This document shows, one piece after another, positions 15,201 through 26,519 of a stretch of DNA of 64,000 nucleotides. A program made the translations under genes and the position numbers. The first letter of the stretch is position 1, and each line of letters begins with the position of its first letter. Source of the DNA: Phytoseiulus persimilis (lineage: Eukaryota; Arthropoda; Arachnida; Mesostigmata; Phytoseiidae). Location of the stretch: positions 45,442,745 to 45,506,744 of the forward strand of contig CM075102.1 in assembly GCA_037576195.1 (NCBI GenBank), given 5' to 3'. The notes beneath the pieces were generated by a model. It made no database searches. It was given only the letters and a program-made list of their open reading frames with translations, and was not told where the DNA came from.

Positions 15201-18200
15201 CGAAAACTGAGAACCCGCTGACCTTCCCATGTTGTTTTTTCCTGAGGTCAGAACGCCTCTCGACCTCTCAGTCCGCCGCTCTGCGAGTTCCATCCAAGAG
15301 GAGTGAGCGAGGGTTCAAAGGGGCTTGGAGGCAACGGTTTCCTGCGGGGCTCGGACGGGTCAATTTTTTCGCTCTTCGACGCTCGTTCCGGCGTTTGGTG
15401 GGACATGCCGCAGTCCCATGAAGTCTCTCATTGAAGTGGTGTCCGGTCCGAACGAATGGAAGTCCGGTCACGTTCATGTTGACTTCGATTCAAATTAGGG
15501 GAACCGGACGAGAATCGCCGAGAGCCTTGTTTGGTCTCGGGAAAGGTCAAAGCGAGGTCAATGGGAAAATAAGCGACTCCTCGATGATCAGTCGCAGACA
15601 ACAAAGGACGAGAGAACTCGGAGGTACTCGCGGAGAGGAACGGCTTTCCGCCGCACCGTTCCTCGCCCAACAATTCACGAGGACTGTCCGCCTACCGGAG
15701 CTCCCGGCACGAGCAGCGCGATCGGCGGCCGGCACTGCCCTCCCCAGTCCGAGGCATTCAGCACCTCGTTCGGATTTCGCAGACTCTAAACACCGAATTC
15801 ACCCTTTCGCTGCCGATGGCGTTGTTATCAGCCGAGTTCGGATACTGCCACGAATTCGAGCGAAGAACGCTCCGTGGAAAATACTTCATCATAAATCAAT
15901 TCCGCGACATCGATGTTCGACCGCTGCCGAATCTTCCCCTAAGCGCCGCGTGAAGCAGGGACGCACATCCTAATGAACGCAATGAGATTACTTTTCGGCT
16001 TGTCTGGAAAATCGAATGAGCTGTCGAATAAGTCCATTACGGGAGACTGCGGACGAATCGACGTCATGCTACGGAATTGCCATCGTAGTGGACTTTGCGA
16101 AATTCTGGTTCCAGTTGAGGTGGTGTCACCGCGGCTCTCGCGCCGTGAATCCGGAGTCCACGCAGTTTTTCATCGTTGAAAACATTAAAAGAGGGGAAGA
16201 TTCGAGTTTTCCAAAATTTTGAAACGTCGCGATGAGCACATCGGGAAAACCTCCAAGGGAAAACCATGTGAAACCCGCAGAGAATCGGTTTGAATGATCG
16301 CCGTCGGGCGGATCAATGGCGGTCGGGAGACCTCACCACGAAAAGCATACTCGTGCTCACGCTTCAGCGAGCGAAAGAGACGAAAACCTCTGTGCTTCAA
16401 ATGCGACTTTACGCCTCCGTGAGAATCGGGATTTTTTGCGTCGGAATAACGCCGACGGACCAATGCATACGCTGGAGAAACTCTGACAAGACGCGGCATG
16501 CGAAAAATCTTCTCCAGGTTATACTCTACGCGGGGCGCGTTTGCCGAGCGGCTCCGATGTATTTTACCAGCGCTTCCAGGCCAATAGTGTCTCTTCGGCA
16601 GTCGTTTCAAGCGAGAGAACGAGATCCTCCCCATGAACACACCCCGCTTGGCATCACGATAATCCTGACAACTAATTGCGGTAATTTAGCGTCTGCCTAC
16701 TCACCGCTGAGGAGCTATTGAGCTCTAACGAGCGAAGATTCTCTTTTTTGAGCCCGAATCCAAGTCCTACCATCGGGAAAAAGATAATTTCTCAAAGGTG
16801 GGAGGGCTCCACGTCCGAGCTCTTGCTCATGCAGTGTCTCTTCTTTCAGGGAAAATAACCTTTTCTAGCACGGTAACTTTCCGGATATCGAGTCTGAATC
16901 GCGCGCGCGAGCCATGGAAACGCAAACGTGGACGATGTCGAGCACAAGGCTGGCGCTTCCCCAATCTTTGTCGACTGACCTCGAATACGACACTACCGGA
17001 CGGAATCAAGGTAATGCGTGTTGTGAACATTCAGCGGTATTTTGCCGCGTTTTTTTCGAGCTCTGTGGACCGTTATCCCCGGGGAGGAGTTTCCAAGAGT
17101 TTCTCTTCGAACTCATGATAGTCGTGGTCTAATAGTGAGGGATCCCGACAGGCAGTAGCAGCGTGGTTCAGATTCACGGAACAACGAATTCATTCAATCA
17201 TCCACGAAATATTCTCTGAGAATACCGCTTCCAAAGTTAGTTCTCGGCGAACATTCAGCAATCCCTCGGGGTAACTTGGGAGAGCCGTGGACAAATCGCA
17301 CATCGATCATTCCTCAGCGAAGTGACCTAAGGCTTCAAAAATAATGATCCTCTTCGTCGAAGAAGTTCTAATGCAGTCAGTAGCCGCTGTCACCCGATCC
17401 GCCTCTAGTCGGGCCTCGCCAATCAGCTCTAAAATCTCGATCTGATACTGTAGCACTTCGCTGCGGAGAAATTCACGCTTCGGCTACCAAGTCCCGTGAA
17501 GCTCCATGGCCGATTCAGAGTTTACGAGCGCAACTCGTGACTCCTTCGAGATTCCTGCACCGGTTCCATCCTTTCGCTTCGGAGGGAATGGATCGAGGCA
17601 TACAGAACAAAATATCAGAGCAGAGAAGGGCTTGATTTTCTGAACAGCGAAAACGATCGTCGTCACAAGCATTGAGCTAAGGGAGTCGAGTCCTCATATC
17701 GGCTCGGATTACACAAAGAATGACCTCGTTCCGTTGTGCTCGGAATCGTATGCCTGCCCAACAGATGAGTTGGAAAACCGCCTTCAGGGCCCACAAACGT
17801 TGGGCAACTCGATTCGCTCGCTTCGAACTCGGGCGGTGGAGAACGGATTCCTTTCGTAGAGTCATTCACAAAACATGGCTCAAAGAGGAAACCTGAGGTT
17901 GGGGAAGCTCGTTCGCAATGACAGCAATCGCTCGTCCGCAGAGCAATAAACGATCATTCTTTGAAGTGATGTACGCTCTAACAAAGTCGTAATTCTTGAA
18001 CATCTCACATAGCGCTACCCCCGAAACAGAAGACGACGAGTTTCGCTATATGGTGTTGAGAACGTCGGCGACCTGACACGTCGCTCGTAGGGATGAAAAG
18101 CGCCAGTGGTTTCTCTTCTGAGAGGCACCCAGACCTGATTTAAAATTCTCACTTCGCCGGGGGAAGAACGGCAAAAAATATTCTCGAGCGGCTGAGTGGT

Positions 18201-21200
18201 TCCGACAATTAGGACGGAGGCATCGACCGACAAAATACACAAAAAAAGCATGAGGAATTAAAAAGTTTTGATTCTTCCTAGCGAAGAAGACGTCCCCGCC
18301 TGATAGTGAAGAGACAAACGGAATCTTCGTCGTTTGCTCAGAAAGGTATCCAATTGGGAGGAGAATGAGAACGAAGCCAGTGAAGAAGGATCACACCGGG
18401 AGGATATTCGCTGTCACTCAATATTAAAATGCACGACAAATCGACGCGCAGGAATGCAGCCGCGCATGAGTGCCGTGTGTCTGCGTTCATTGATATGCAA
18501 ACAAAATCGGTGTTCTTTCGTTCGCGCCGCTCGCTACCCGTCAAAATATGCTTCGCAACGATCGACCAAGTTGCGCCTGTCAGGTTCATGTGTCAACACT
18601 GCGCACATCAGAGATGAGCATCGGGGAGCAGGCAGTCACTCCAAGGAGTTGCTGACATCCTAGCCGAAGATGATAATAAAAAAGACAAGCTCATCCGTGG
18701 GAGCATACATTGTGCCAAAAGTTCATGCTGCAGCGCCCGGTGTCAGTCCACCACACTTGCTGATGACACGAGGCGAGTTCCGTGACTCAGTTCCTAAAGC
18801 CGTCAACCGCTGCAAATCGGACTCTCCGCGAGCCCTCTCCTGAATGAGCTGCTACCAACGAACTCGTTCCAACTAGTCTAACTACCGCGACTCGAAAAGC
18901 GAGTTTTAACCGAAACAGCAACTGACTAAATATCGTGCTTTTCCCCCCTCGCTCGGTTCCGCAATAGAGATCCCTTGGTGTCTAGTTCGGAATTGAGCGT
19001 TCAATTGTATTGTCGGATGTCCGCGCTACTTTCGTTAAGTTTGAATGCGATGAATTCATTTAGAGAGAGTCGCATCTGCCACCGACCTCGTCAAAGTTTT
19101 TGAGAGTCCGCACGGAGGCGCCTCCCAACTTATCTGACTGGAATATCTCGATCGAACCGAGAAAAATGCCGAGTTCGGATCAGATCCACACTGTACACAG
19201 CAGATGTGTCGCGGCAGTCGGGAGATCTCCCGTTCTGATCTCTTGCGCAAGATTAAAAAAAAAACCCTCTCAGTGTTCTCTGTCGCTGATGATTCCCATG
19301 GTTTTCGCTGCGAATCCTCCGCGTTCCATCATCGATGTCAGTATCGGACCCCGGGTGGATTATTGTCTTTTGGTTTCCGAGCCATGGACTGCGCACGGAG
19401 GCGATGCGGGCGGGGGCAGACGGGAAAAGGCCGCTAAAACAGTCCGACGCTAATGGCGAGCGAGCATTGATCCATTTGATGTCTTTCTGCTATTTTCCCT
19501 CGGAAGCATACACGACTATCCCCCTTAATGTGATTCCCGTAACAGTGTTTTCTATAACCGAGGCCCATCGAACCAGAGCTCACACCCGAGGGAGACACTG
19601 ACTCCACATTCGCCACGGAACACATCTCCCCCGCGTTCGCAGGCATCCACTCGTTCGATCCCCCATAAATACCACCGCACGATAAAGGAACGTTCTACGA
19701 AGCCCGGGCTTGTTCCCTCTTCGAACAAGATTGCGATCAGACCGAGTTTGAGCTCGGCTGCCCCATCGGAACCTACTGTTCGGACGCATCACCACCGAAC
19801 AATTGGACGAAAGCCGAGTTCCGCTGTACAACCTGTGAGAAGGAACCGCAACCAGAGAGGTCTTTCTCGATGCGTGGACGCGTTTGCCGCTCCTCGTCCG
19901 TGGAGCCCATCGGCGTACCTCATTGGCGAACATTGTCACAAGTGGCATACGTCACGTGATGCCGTGCAGTATGTGGTCAGACACAAACAGATATCGATCT
20001 CGTAAAGTATGATCAAGCCGAGAACAAATGCGTTCGGCGTAACCATAAGAGGCCACTGGCAGAGCCTCCTCCTCCTCCCAGATGGCGGACGCACGCATGA
20101 CCATCGGACAAGGCTCGACGACCTGATACGCCGATACGGGAGCGTTTCCCCTCGATCTGAAAAGCCCGGAACCTGGAGCTAGCCGAGAAACCGGAGCCTG
20201 AGCCCTGTCGACCAACTCAACCGACCCACAGGCCGTTACGTGAGAACTCCGCAAAACATGAGGTACGGCGACTTCGTACTTTAGCGGGATCTTGCTCAAC
20301 GGCTCACCGATGCAATCCCGGTTACTCATTTGGGCTAATTAGACCGGAGACTCCTGAAGGATCTACGGGGCGCTGGAAAGAGGGGGAGTGCGGGGAAGAG
20401 CTGCAGGCGGAGGATGGATTCCATGGAGGTAAAGCTCAACGCAGGAAGTTCGTAACATTTCATTAAGCTGCTGCGGTGGGCCTTCATCGTAGCCATGCGT
20501 CCTTCCAAACGAGGGAAGAGCCTCCATCTTGGTACCCAGACCACGTTGTTCATTTATTTTAGTAGTAGCGGGCGGCAACTCAGGGGCGGCGATCCGGAGC
20601 GTCGAGAAGAAAAATTCAGGAGAATGTATGTGCGGACGGGTGGGAACAAACGACAACCGAACCAAGACTGACGTGAGCGACTCAGGACCCTAACTCACGC
20701 TATTGAAGAACGAAAATTGGAATTCTTCGACGGGCTGATCAGTTCCATTCATTACATGAGCCGAGGAGTCTGTTCGCTCGTCCTTCCTCCCTTTCGAGGC
20801 TTGCCTATCACAATCGAGCCTGATCTGAGGAGGATGCACGCTTTGCTTGCTACGAAACCCGATTGGATCCTCATTTCCAGAGGATTGTCGAGTGAACGTG
20901 ACAAGGGGGCCGATAATGGCAGAGAACAAAGCATTAACCTCTCCGAACTCTTCGATGTTAACATTCAATCCAGCAGCGTGCCAAAGATTCCACCAATAAC
21001 ACCAGAGTGCACGAAGCTCATCCAGGCGGGTCATTTCATGCCGATCCGCTCAAATTCTTAGGCGGCTCCGACAAAGCTCTCCCGCATTCGCAGAAAAGCT
21101 CGGTGTCCGCGCCTCCCTACCCGCTCAGTGATATCTTTCCATGTTTCTTGATTCCACATCCTCACTCGATGTAATGGGCATGACGACGCACTTTCTTAGT

Positions 21201-24054
21201 CGGTCACGCGGTTAGGGTCACAACATCTCTCAGTGGCACGCTGTGGTGCTACCTTTAGGGCTCACTGGAACGTACCGCTACGAGCTTTTCTTGCCGCCGC
21301 ATCTTGAAAACAATCTTTGGATCGCGACAACGGTGGATTTTCATAAATATTCTAGTAGACGTCACAATCCTCCCCAAGAGCCTCAGAGCAGTCAGCCAGT
21401 CATCACCTTCGTGGGCCATGAGCCTTCGGGGGGTGGGGCGACAAGTTCTACGAAAATCGAACCACCGATTCCTCCCGATATCGATAGGATTTTCCCTTCG
21501 GTTCGAGATGTATACTTGCATGAGCTCGGAGAGAAATAATCGGAGATCCGAGCAAAGAGTTCGATTGAAAGACTTGAGTAACATATATGAACAACCCTCC
21601 GCCCTGAACCGGGCGTCAAAATCACATCTTGATACGTGGTGGTGGCTGCAGCTGCGGCGACGACGACCGGTGGCGCTCGCCCAGTGTGAAAGTGATCCCT
21701 ATGAAGAATTGGCTGCCCAGCGGGATCCCTCAAACAAAACCCACACTTTAGACTATGGAAGGAGGTATGAGCGACTGTTTTGACTTGCTTCGGATCGAGC
21801 TGCGGCAGCAGTCGACTCGACTGCGACACCCGCCGATTGTTGCTTTGTGTCCTCCAGCGACCGGAATCGATGCAGTCTGCCCGACGGATTCCACTCGAAT
21901 GCTTTCATTGCAAAAAGCCGACCGACCACTGGCTCTCTTGCTCCCCCTTTCAAGCCAGTCTAGATGTCTCCATCGCCCGAACGGACACTCAAATAGACAA
22001 GAGAGAGGCACCCGGATTTTCATACAGAAACAAAAAAAACGAGAAAACAAATCCAAGGAGGAGCGACGAACGCCAGCAAGTCTTGAGGATCGGGGGGACT
22101 ACATAAGATGGAAGCATCCAAGCCATCCGAAACTTGGGAGAGCTCTCTCTCTATCAGTCGTCCTCGAGAGCTCAGGACAACTTTACGGCTCCCAGGACGG
22201 GTGGAATGGTCGGTGCGCCGTTCTCGATGTAGAGCCCTCCGAGATTCATTCGGCGAAGAGCGAAGAAACCTTTCTCTCTGGTGTGACGTCGCTCGGAAGC
22301 TGCGATTAAAATTTTCTCTGAGCTTCATACTCGCTCCAAGTGCGCGTAAAGTTCACGATTCGTTCACGCGCAATCGAATATCGTCCTAACAGAATCTCGT
22401 GCTTCGGTGCTCGAAGCTACAAGGGTTCCCATTCGGCTTCCTGTGTCAGGGTGTTCTCCGAACGGTCAGCGTTCCCCGCCGTCGGTTCGGAACGATCATA
22501 TCCACAGGAGCTGGTCAGACTCTATCAGATGAGTAGAGACCACTTCTAAGAAGCGGGCGCTATTGCCAAAGTTACACAAGTGACTGGCCGAGTGTTTGAG
22601 TGTTAATGTATGTCCAGGGTAAATATCTGACCCCGCGAGGCATCGCCTGTTTAGCTCCCTATGGTAATGTATCGATAAAGACATTGGGGCCCCTCGATCC
22701 AAGTTCCTGTAGCCGTCGAAGCTGCCGAGGTAATTTGAAGAGGTGTGAAACAAGGCTTCAGTTCAGCCGCTCGATTTCTCGCTCGCTCGCCCTCTCGTTC
22801 GGCTCTTCGCTCGTTCATCTCGCCGTCTCGTCGGATAAATATTCGTCGTGTTATTGCTCGAGACAGCACGGGACAAATCTCCAAGGAAAAAAAAGGACGA
22901 CCGTATAAATACTCCGCCTCTGAGCGGTCCACTGTGAGTCGGTCCGGCGGAATCTCGACTCGGTCATGAATCCTTACGTCGAAGCCTCCCAAGTATCGTA
23001 GCACGCGTTGGTCATCCTACGTTTCGTGATTTGCTTAGCGCGTGAAGACTGAGGAAATCGACAATTCAGTTGAGGAGGTGTCAATGTCTACTGATTACTC
23101 TGGCGGAAATTTCTTTCGCTTGTGATTCAGCTACCGTCAAAGAGTAGAGCGAGACAATCAGTGACGTGCGTAGAATAGATTCGGTTCGCTTCCTCGAGAA
23201 GCACTCGACGTGAAACGCTTCGAGATACATACGATTCCTCTTCCGAAATGCTCCCTTTGCAACAGGGAAAGTTTCGAGCAGCCGAGATGACGAGCGGCAA
23301 TGCCCATCAAACGGATAAAACCCGCTGTGGCCAACATGAGAATTTATGACACTTCGTGAGTCTTCGTATCTCACGGATTCCGCGAGTACAGGAACGATTT
23401 TGGAATAGATCAGATTTCTCCGAAACAAATTGCAGTATCATACCTCAGCGACCCTTGAAAATCGTAGCCCTCCCCGTGAATTATTCAGTAGATGGCTTTC
23501 GAGGTACGGCATTTTGAGAGACTTTGTGCTGCCGTCCACGGACGGCATTGATGAAACTCATCATTCTTTGGAACCGAACAGCAATGCTGAACTCGTTGCT
23601 GTCCATTCTGTCAATAGCCTTCACTCCGCTCACCTTTGTCTCCTTTAGGACCAGGGGGTCCCGGCTCTCCTCTTGGCCCATCTATCCCGATCGCACCCGG
23701 AAATCCTGGCCTGCCAGGCTCCCCAGGTGGGCCGGGGGGCCCGAGTTCTCCCCTGTCTCCTTTTACTCCACGCTTTCCACGTCGTCCTGGGGGACACGCA
23801 CAGCCAGTGGTCGGGGTATCTCGCGCCCGTCGGGAAAGCGTCACAGCAAGTGTGTCCAGCTTATTTTGTTCCACGGAGAAGGATCCAACGGCCGCGCGGA
23901 GATCCTCAAGTTCTATCTGCTGGAAGTACAGTTGGGCGGCACAAGCTCCGATCAAACACGTATTTAAAATGATTGCCAACCACAAAATCCGGCGAGACCG
24001 TGGACCCGGTGCGGTCAGTGCCGTATAGGCTGCCTGTTTCGCAGGAACAGTCAT
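297..24054 (-). CDS. type II transmembrane collagen (gliomedin/MACIT-like)
   Basis: Proposed exons, 5' to 3' on the minus strand: 24054-23634, 11413-11204, 2134-1991, 1236-1093, 946-509, 406-297. All junctions are phase 1 and split a glycine codon, as in fibril-type collagen exons; the total is about 488 aa. The first exon encodes a short cytosolic N-terminus, one membrane segment (about residues 22-44), a leucine-bearing stalk, then Gly-X-Y triplets from about residue 90. There is no cleavable signal peptide, so the protein should be a type II membrane collagen whose ectodomain trimerises. Basic RRAR and RGKR sites near the membrane resemble the furin sites that shed such collagens. The fourth coding block (946-509) has a non-collagenous break of about 30 residues containing MINTDTFD. 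The reading ends GESFVY then TAG at 299-297. This may be the true end, or a missed splice could continue left of the window. Two introns are 9.1 and 12.2 kb. Family assignment is by architecture only. Confidence 0.8.
1266..1304 (-). other. possible 39-nt collagen micro-exon
   Basis: On the minus strand TTGCTTGCAG precedes 39 nt that read, in phase 1, GDPGRV followed by VQLDSAD. A GTAAAG donor comes next, and the collagen exon 1236-1093 begins only 29 nt later after CCCCAG. The phases fit at both ends and the stretch starts with Gly-X-Y triplets. The 29-nt intron would be unusually short, so it may instead be skipped or be intronic chance. Confidence 0.3.
2135..11203 (-). other. large collagen intron, no other gene seen
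   Basis: This 9.1-kb interval separates two phase-1 collagen exons. It contains many open frames of 60-200 codons on both strands, but none shows a recognisable domain, a splice chain or a signal peptide. Short tetranucleotide-phased low-complexity patches occur, for example near 7147-7192 and 10506-10545. No RNA gene was recognised. Confidence 0.6.
10506..10545. repeat. tetranucleotide-phased low-complexity tract
   Basis: The tract contains runs of TTCG followed by CTCG and GACT on a 4-base period. Similar imperfect tracts of CTCG/TTCG, GAAC/GGAC and GCTG lie near 2990-3010, 7147-7192, 12931-12990 and 22771-22830, all within the two long collagen introns. They look like decayed microsatellites. 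Confidence 0.6.
11414..23633 (-). other. 12.2-kb first intron of the collagen gene
   Basis: This interval separates the membrane-anchor exon from the first collagenous ectodomain exon. A 16-C run lies at 14259-14274. Open frames such as the 177-codon one at 13240-13773 have no recognisable family, splice partners or start context. I see no supportable nested gene or RNA. Confidence 0.6.
14259..14274. repeat. poly-C homopolymer (16 nt)
   Basis: Sixteen consecutive C residues lie inside the first collagen intron. A shorter run of 11 G lies at 260-270, beyond the proposed collagen stop. Such runs are length-unstable and may be miscounted in assembly. Confidence 0.9.
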
Positions 24055-24766
24055 TTCAAGCCGGTAAGGAACTCCTGATGTTGCTTCGACCTGACGAGGC
24101 TCAGGCACAAAAATCCACTTTCGACCGTTTAAATCACTTCTCTCTACATGGCTTCTTTCGCGCACGCGCTGGCACTGACACAACGAACTTTATCCGAGCT
24201 CCCGCCTTCCTGGGGATTCAAATGCGACTGATATCGGAGGCATCATCACTCGGAAAGGGTGACAGCGAAGGAGAGGGCCGTAGGAGAGAGAGCGAGACTT
24301 CTCCCCAGATTGCGTCGATGGTTTGAAGGAACCTGGACCACCCATTATTCATCCGTCGTGAGAGGAGTGCTTCATCCTCCTGTCTCCAGGGATATGAGCG
24401 AGGAGGAAGGAGGCGTGGACTCTGAGAATGGGATCGATTCTTCATGTTTATTGCCAATGCTTCGGGATCGATCGTGGGTCAGCTGTTAGCCTGGGCTGGT
24501 GGATGACAGTTGTTGATGGCAGTGAGCTCGTCATTGCAGTTCATTCGATCGCCCGGTGAAAATGATAGTCGTTACCGGCTCGTTCGGTGGATGATGAATC
24601 TCCCGTAACGTTCGTTCTAGAGGCTGCCGAGAGCGTCACCATGGATCTCGTTGGCGGCGTGCCATGAGCCAATGCTTGCGGCCTTGGGTATTTTCGAGAA
24701 GAGGACCCGTGTGATTCACTTCTTCTCGTAAGTGATGAAATTTCGCGGCTCTTCACGAAGCAAGCG
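24055..24766. other. divergent intergenic region, collagen / DUF2439 gene
   Basis: About 710 bp separate the collagen start (minus) from the DUF2439 protein start (plus). The interval should carry both promoters. I see no clear TATA box or other named element. Confidence 0.5.
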
Positions 24767-25586
24767 ATGTTCAAGCCGTTTTCGTCGATAAATTCAAGAA
24801 GAACAACTCAAGATGTCCTGAATATTTTGAAGCATGGCTGCGTGAAGGAAAGCACCGTATCTGGGACTAGTTTTTCCCGTCAACTGCACCACAGCAACGA
24901 CAATGTCTCGAGCGATTCACAGGGCAGTTTTCATAATTCTGGTGAGAGGAATTCATCACACTCGGCGAACCCGAAGAAGCCTGGTGAGAAATGTTCATCT
25001 TTCTCGAAGAATCGTTCAGATCATGGCTGACGATGTTGGGAGACTCGAAAATATTACTCTACCGCAATCGTAAACATGACGTTTTGATAAGAGGTTGGAA
25101 GTTCTCATCGCAGTTCTCTCAAAGGTCTGAGGCTGGGTCTGAAGCGAGCCGTCGTGAAAACTGTAGACGACGGACCACCCAATAAGAGAGACAAGGATGC
25201 GATACCATTGCCCAAAGGAACGCGATGTTTCAGCGTTTTGTTTGCCAAACCCCAGACAAAGAAAAACAAAACCTGGGAAGACGATGGTTACCTCATACTC
25301 AAGGACACCTGTCTCTCTTTGAAGAATCATCAGGTGCGTGTCCACTATGCTCCTCCTCGCTGACCGCTGGCAGAATTGGTTGTTCTAAGATTCGAATGTA
25401 GTTCCATTGAGTGATGAGTCGCGTGAAAAGCAAAGCTATTCAGAGATTCCTCCATTACAGGGAGAACTGATCAGTTGTGGAAGGCTCAAAAACCAAGTTC
25501 TTCAGGAGGGCCACCATTTCCCACTCGGAGATAAAATCGTTCAGGTCCAAGAGGAGCTCGCAGATTTGCCGTCAGCGTTTTTATGA
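24767..25586 (+). CDS. stand-alone DUF2439 (ZGRF1/Mte1/RAD54B-N type) protein
   Basis: Three exons, 24767-24983, 25125-25333 and 25461-25586, join in phases 1 and 0 to give 183 aa. The second and third exons encode one DUF2439 domain. It has the signatures CFSVLFAKPQTKKNKTWEDD, a YLILKD strand and, after the last splice, a G-E-L-I-S-C-G-R-L turn followed by a G-H-H-F-x-L-G-D-K-I-V-Q-V strand. This resembles the N-terminal domain of human ZGRF1 and RAD54B and the yeast Mte1 family, which act in homologous recombination and fork repair. There is no helicase domain: the protein stops 18 residues after the domain. The first exon is Ser/His/Asn-rich and begins MFKPFSS followed by an RRTTQDVLNIL patch. 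It is expected to be nuclear. The family call is from remembered alignments; the repair role is inferred. Confidence 0.75.
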
Positions 25587-25747
25587 ATCGAGCGTGCTTG
25601 TCGAGCCAGAAATATCATTCGGTTGAGCCGAGTCCGCGACATGGAGGAGTCCAAGGAAGCTTGAAGAGAATTCCAAGCTTTAGAATCTTGGCTGTGGTCG
25701 TATATTTTGTTTTAAATGTGTATTGTGGTGGGATGGATCTATGACAA

Positions 25748-26188
25748 TTAAATGTATTCGTGCGGGTATGATGAATTGTTCCATAAAGGCGGAGTAGTAA
25801 ACAACGGTTCGGTCGGGGGTGGGGGTATCCCCGTTGTGGTACGCCGCATTTTCGGGGATGCCGTGGACGGCGAGATCACGAGGGGCCATACGTCGGTCCG
25901 CCATTTCGAAGTTCCCCGCCCGAAGAGCGCATCTTCCGCCAAAATCCCATGCAGGCTTTCAATGATTCCTGCGTGACGGGACTGTGTGTCCTGAGGAGCT
26001 GGCAGTTCCAATTGAGAAAGTGCCACAGTGAGCTGTGCATCAGGGATCGAATCTTGTTGACTATGACTTTTCGAGTTCCGTCTAACTGAGAGGGCAAAAA
26101 AACTAGTCTTCAGCATCGCCATTCCAAATCCGATCTCAGGAACCCCCTCGGATCGAATGACTTTGTCCACGAACAGCGTCGGTCTCAT
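25748..26188 (-). CDS. hypothetical protein, 146 aa
   Basis: A single uninterrupted frame opens with a real ATG (minus strand at 26188) and ends TAA at 25748. It begins MRPTLFVDKVIRS, with a hydrophobic GFGMAMLKTSFFALS patch, and ends in a Pro/Thr-rich tail. I recognise no domain. It lies between the DUF2439 gene (+) and the dynein light chain gene (+). Another open frame overlaps its 3' half, so it may be a chance ORF in the 3' region of the DUF2439 gene. Confidence 0.3.
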   Translation of the reverse strand: MRPTLFVDKVIRSEGVPEIGFGMAMLKTSFFALSVRRNSKSHSQQDSIPDAQLTVALSQLELPAPQDTQSRHAGIIESLHGILAEDALFGRGTSKWRTDVWPLVISPSTASPKMRRTTTGIPPPPTEPLFTTPPLWNNSSYPHEYI

Positions 26189-26519
26189 CTATCCTTGAAG
26201 TCGTCGAGCTGATACAGCGTCCTGCGGCGAAAACGTGAAACTTCTCACGAATTGAAACTTACAATTCGTCGCACTGCCCTTCGTCCTCACCGTTGGTCGA
26301 AAGCGCGCCAGCGACCCTTTCCCGCCCGTAGCTCACCGAATCGCTCCGCCGACGGCGGCCTGCTCAGTGTTTAGTACCATCTGATTCATATTCACGACTA
26401 CTCGTATGTTCGACGACACCGATTCATTCACTCGCAAGCCCGATCTCGGGAGCCACGACCTCGAATTCATCTTGGCCCAATAGCTCCAGTGTTTCGGTAA
26501 GGTTCATTGGAAGCTTACG

